A DNA stretch of 64,000 bases from Glutamicibacter sp002979865 (GTDB taxonomy: Bacteria; Actinomycetota; Actinomycetes; Actinomycetales; Micrococcaceae). The stretch covers positions 3,410,001 to 3,474,000 of the forward strand of contig NZ_CP188297.1 of the NCBI RefSeq assembly GCF_050030965.1, in the 5' to 3' direction. Position numbers and translations under genes: made by a program. The notes under the pieces were generated by a model, which was given only the letters and a program-made list of their open reading frames with translations, was not told the DNA's origin and searched no databases. Positions 63,765 to 64,000 of the stretch are shown piece by piece (position 1 is the stretch's first letter; every line of letters starts with the position of its first letter).

Positions 63765-63876
63765 GGACGACAAACTATCAGTTTCAGGCTGTCGAAATAT
63801 GAGAAGACGCGGAAATCATGACAGAATGGAAGCTAATCCAACTATGTCTTTTAGTCAGCTAGTGAGGTCTGTTTAG

Positions 63877-64000
63877 GTGTCTCCATTGGCCCGCACCGCT
63901 CCGGTGCCTGCCGCGACCGATCCGTCGCTCATCCGTAACTTCTGCATCATTGCCCATATCGACCACGGTAAGTCGACCCTGGCCGACCGGATGTTGCAAC
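63877..64000 (+). CDS. lepA: Elongation factor 4 (LepA), 5' part only
   Basis: The first 41 codons from GTG at 63877: a short leader peptide (MSPLARTAPVPAATDPSLI), then RNFCIIAHIDHGKSTLADRM with the G1 P-loop of the translational GTPase. The DHGKST with RNFCIIAHID is diagnostic of LepA rather than EF-G or TypA. GAGG about 9 nt upstream is the ribosome-binding site. The gene continues beyond the window. Confidence 0.92.
   Translation, partial: MSPLARTAPVPAATDPSLIRNFCIIAHIDHGKSTLADRMLQ

Overview
The window is chromosomal, high-GC DNA of an actinobacterium. Gene content points to the family Micrococcaceae (Arthrobacter/Glutamicibacter type). The indications are many GTG and TTG starts, actinobacterial genes such as mihF, a DUF222-HNH protein, a PriA without helicase motifs and a cysteine-free S4, and a pyrimidine operon in which a PH-like membrane protein sits between pyrC and carA. 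Genus placement is inference from protein content and gene order; no 16S or other marker RNA is present. No tRNA, CRISPR array, insertion sequence, prophage or integrase was seen. Nearly all of the window is core genome.

Layout from left to right. 1-1.25 kb: a cut DUF6226-like gene and an aldo/keto reductase (minus). 1.4-5.2 kb: pdxT-yebC-ruvC-ruvA-ruvB (vitamin B6 glutaminase, translation/regulatory factor, Holliday-junction resolution). 5.2-8.6 kb: yajC-secD-secF, closed by terminators. 8.6-11 kb: the bifunctional (p)ppGpp gene rel behind a structured leader. 11-13.1 kb (minus): DUF349 coiled-coil protein and a stand-alone AbiEi-like protein. 13.2-16.5 kb: hisS and aspS. 16.6-18.5 kb: an integral membrane protein with two HAAS-like modules coupled to a PadR regulator, then dtd tail to tail. 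18.5-24.7 kb: rarA, rpsD, two small membrane-associated proteins, alaS and ruvX. 24.8-30.6 kb: mltG and the shikimate genes aroE-aroC-aroK-aroB with a helical-repeat protein. 30.7-31.7 kb: efp-nusB. 31.7-32.4 kb: the only long stretch with no intact gene; it looks partly like decayed coding DNA. 32.4-41 kb: the complete UMP operon pyrR-pyrB-pyrC-PH protein-carA-carB-pyrF, preceded by a PyrR-binding RNA loop. 41.1-46.9 kb: mihF-gmk-rpoZ, coaBC, metK, priA. 46.9-48.8 kb (minus): alpha/beta hydrolase and a SorC-type regulator. 48.9-52.9 kb: glpD-glpF-glpK for glycerol use. 53-54.9 kb (minus): DUF222-HNH protein. 55-62.6 kb: leuS with an attenuator-like leader, DegV, comEA-comEC, holA. 62.7-64 kb: rpsT and a lone PemK-like toxin (minus), then the start of lepA, cut by the window end.

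The regulatory DNA holds the most unusual signals. Upstream of leuS there is a -10 box whose expected start point falls on the ATG of an 8-codon reading frame (MNPKRNLA, with one CTA leucine codon). It is followed by a hairpin and then a GC-rich stem with a GGAA tetraloop and a U-tract, about 70 nt before leuS: a candidate attenuation leader. The rel leader carries a 5-codon reading frame and two strong hairpins. The pyrR ribosome-binding site lies in a stem closed over a PyrR consensus loop. The mihF promoter has a dyad over its -10 box. Several genes (rarA, metK, the PemK-like gene) look leaderless, and five gene pairs share the same 8-nt ATGNNTRA overlap.
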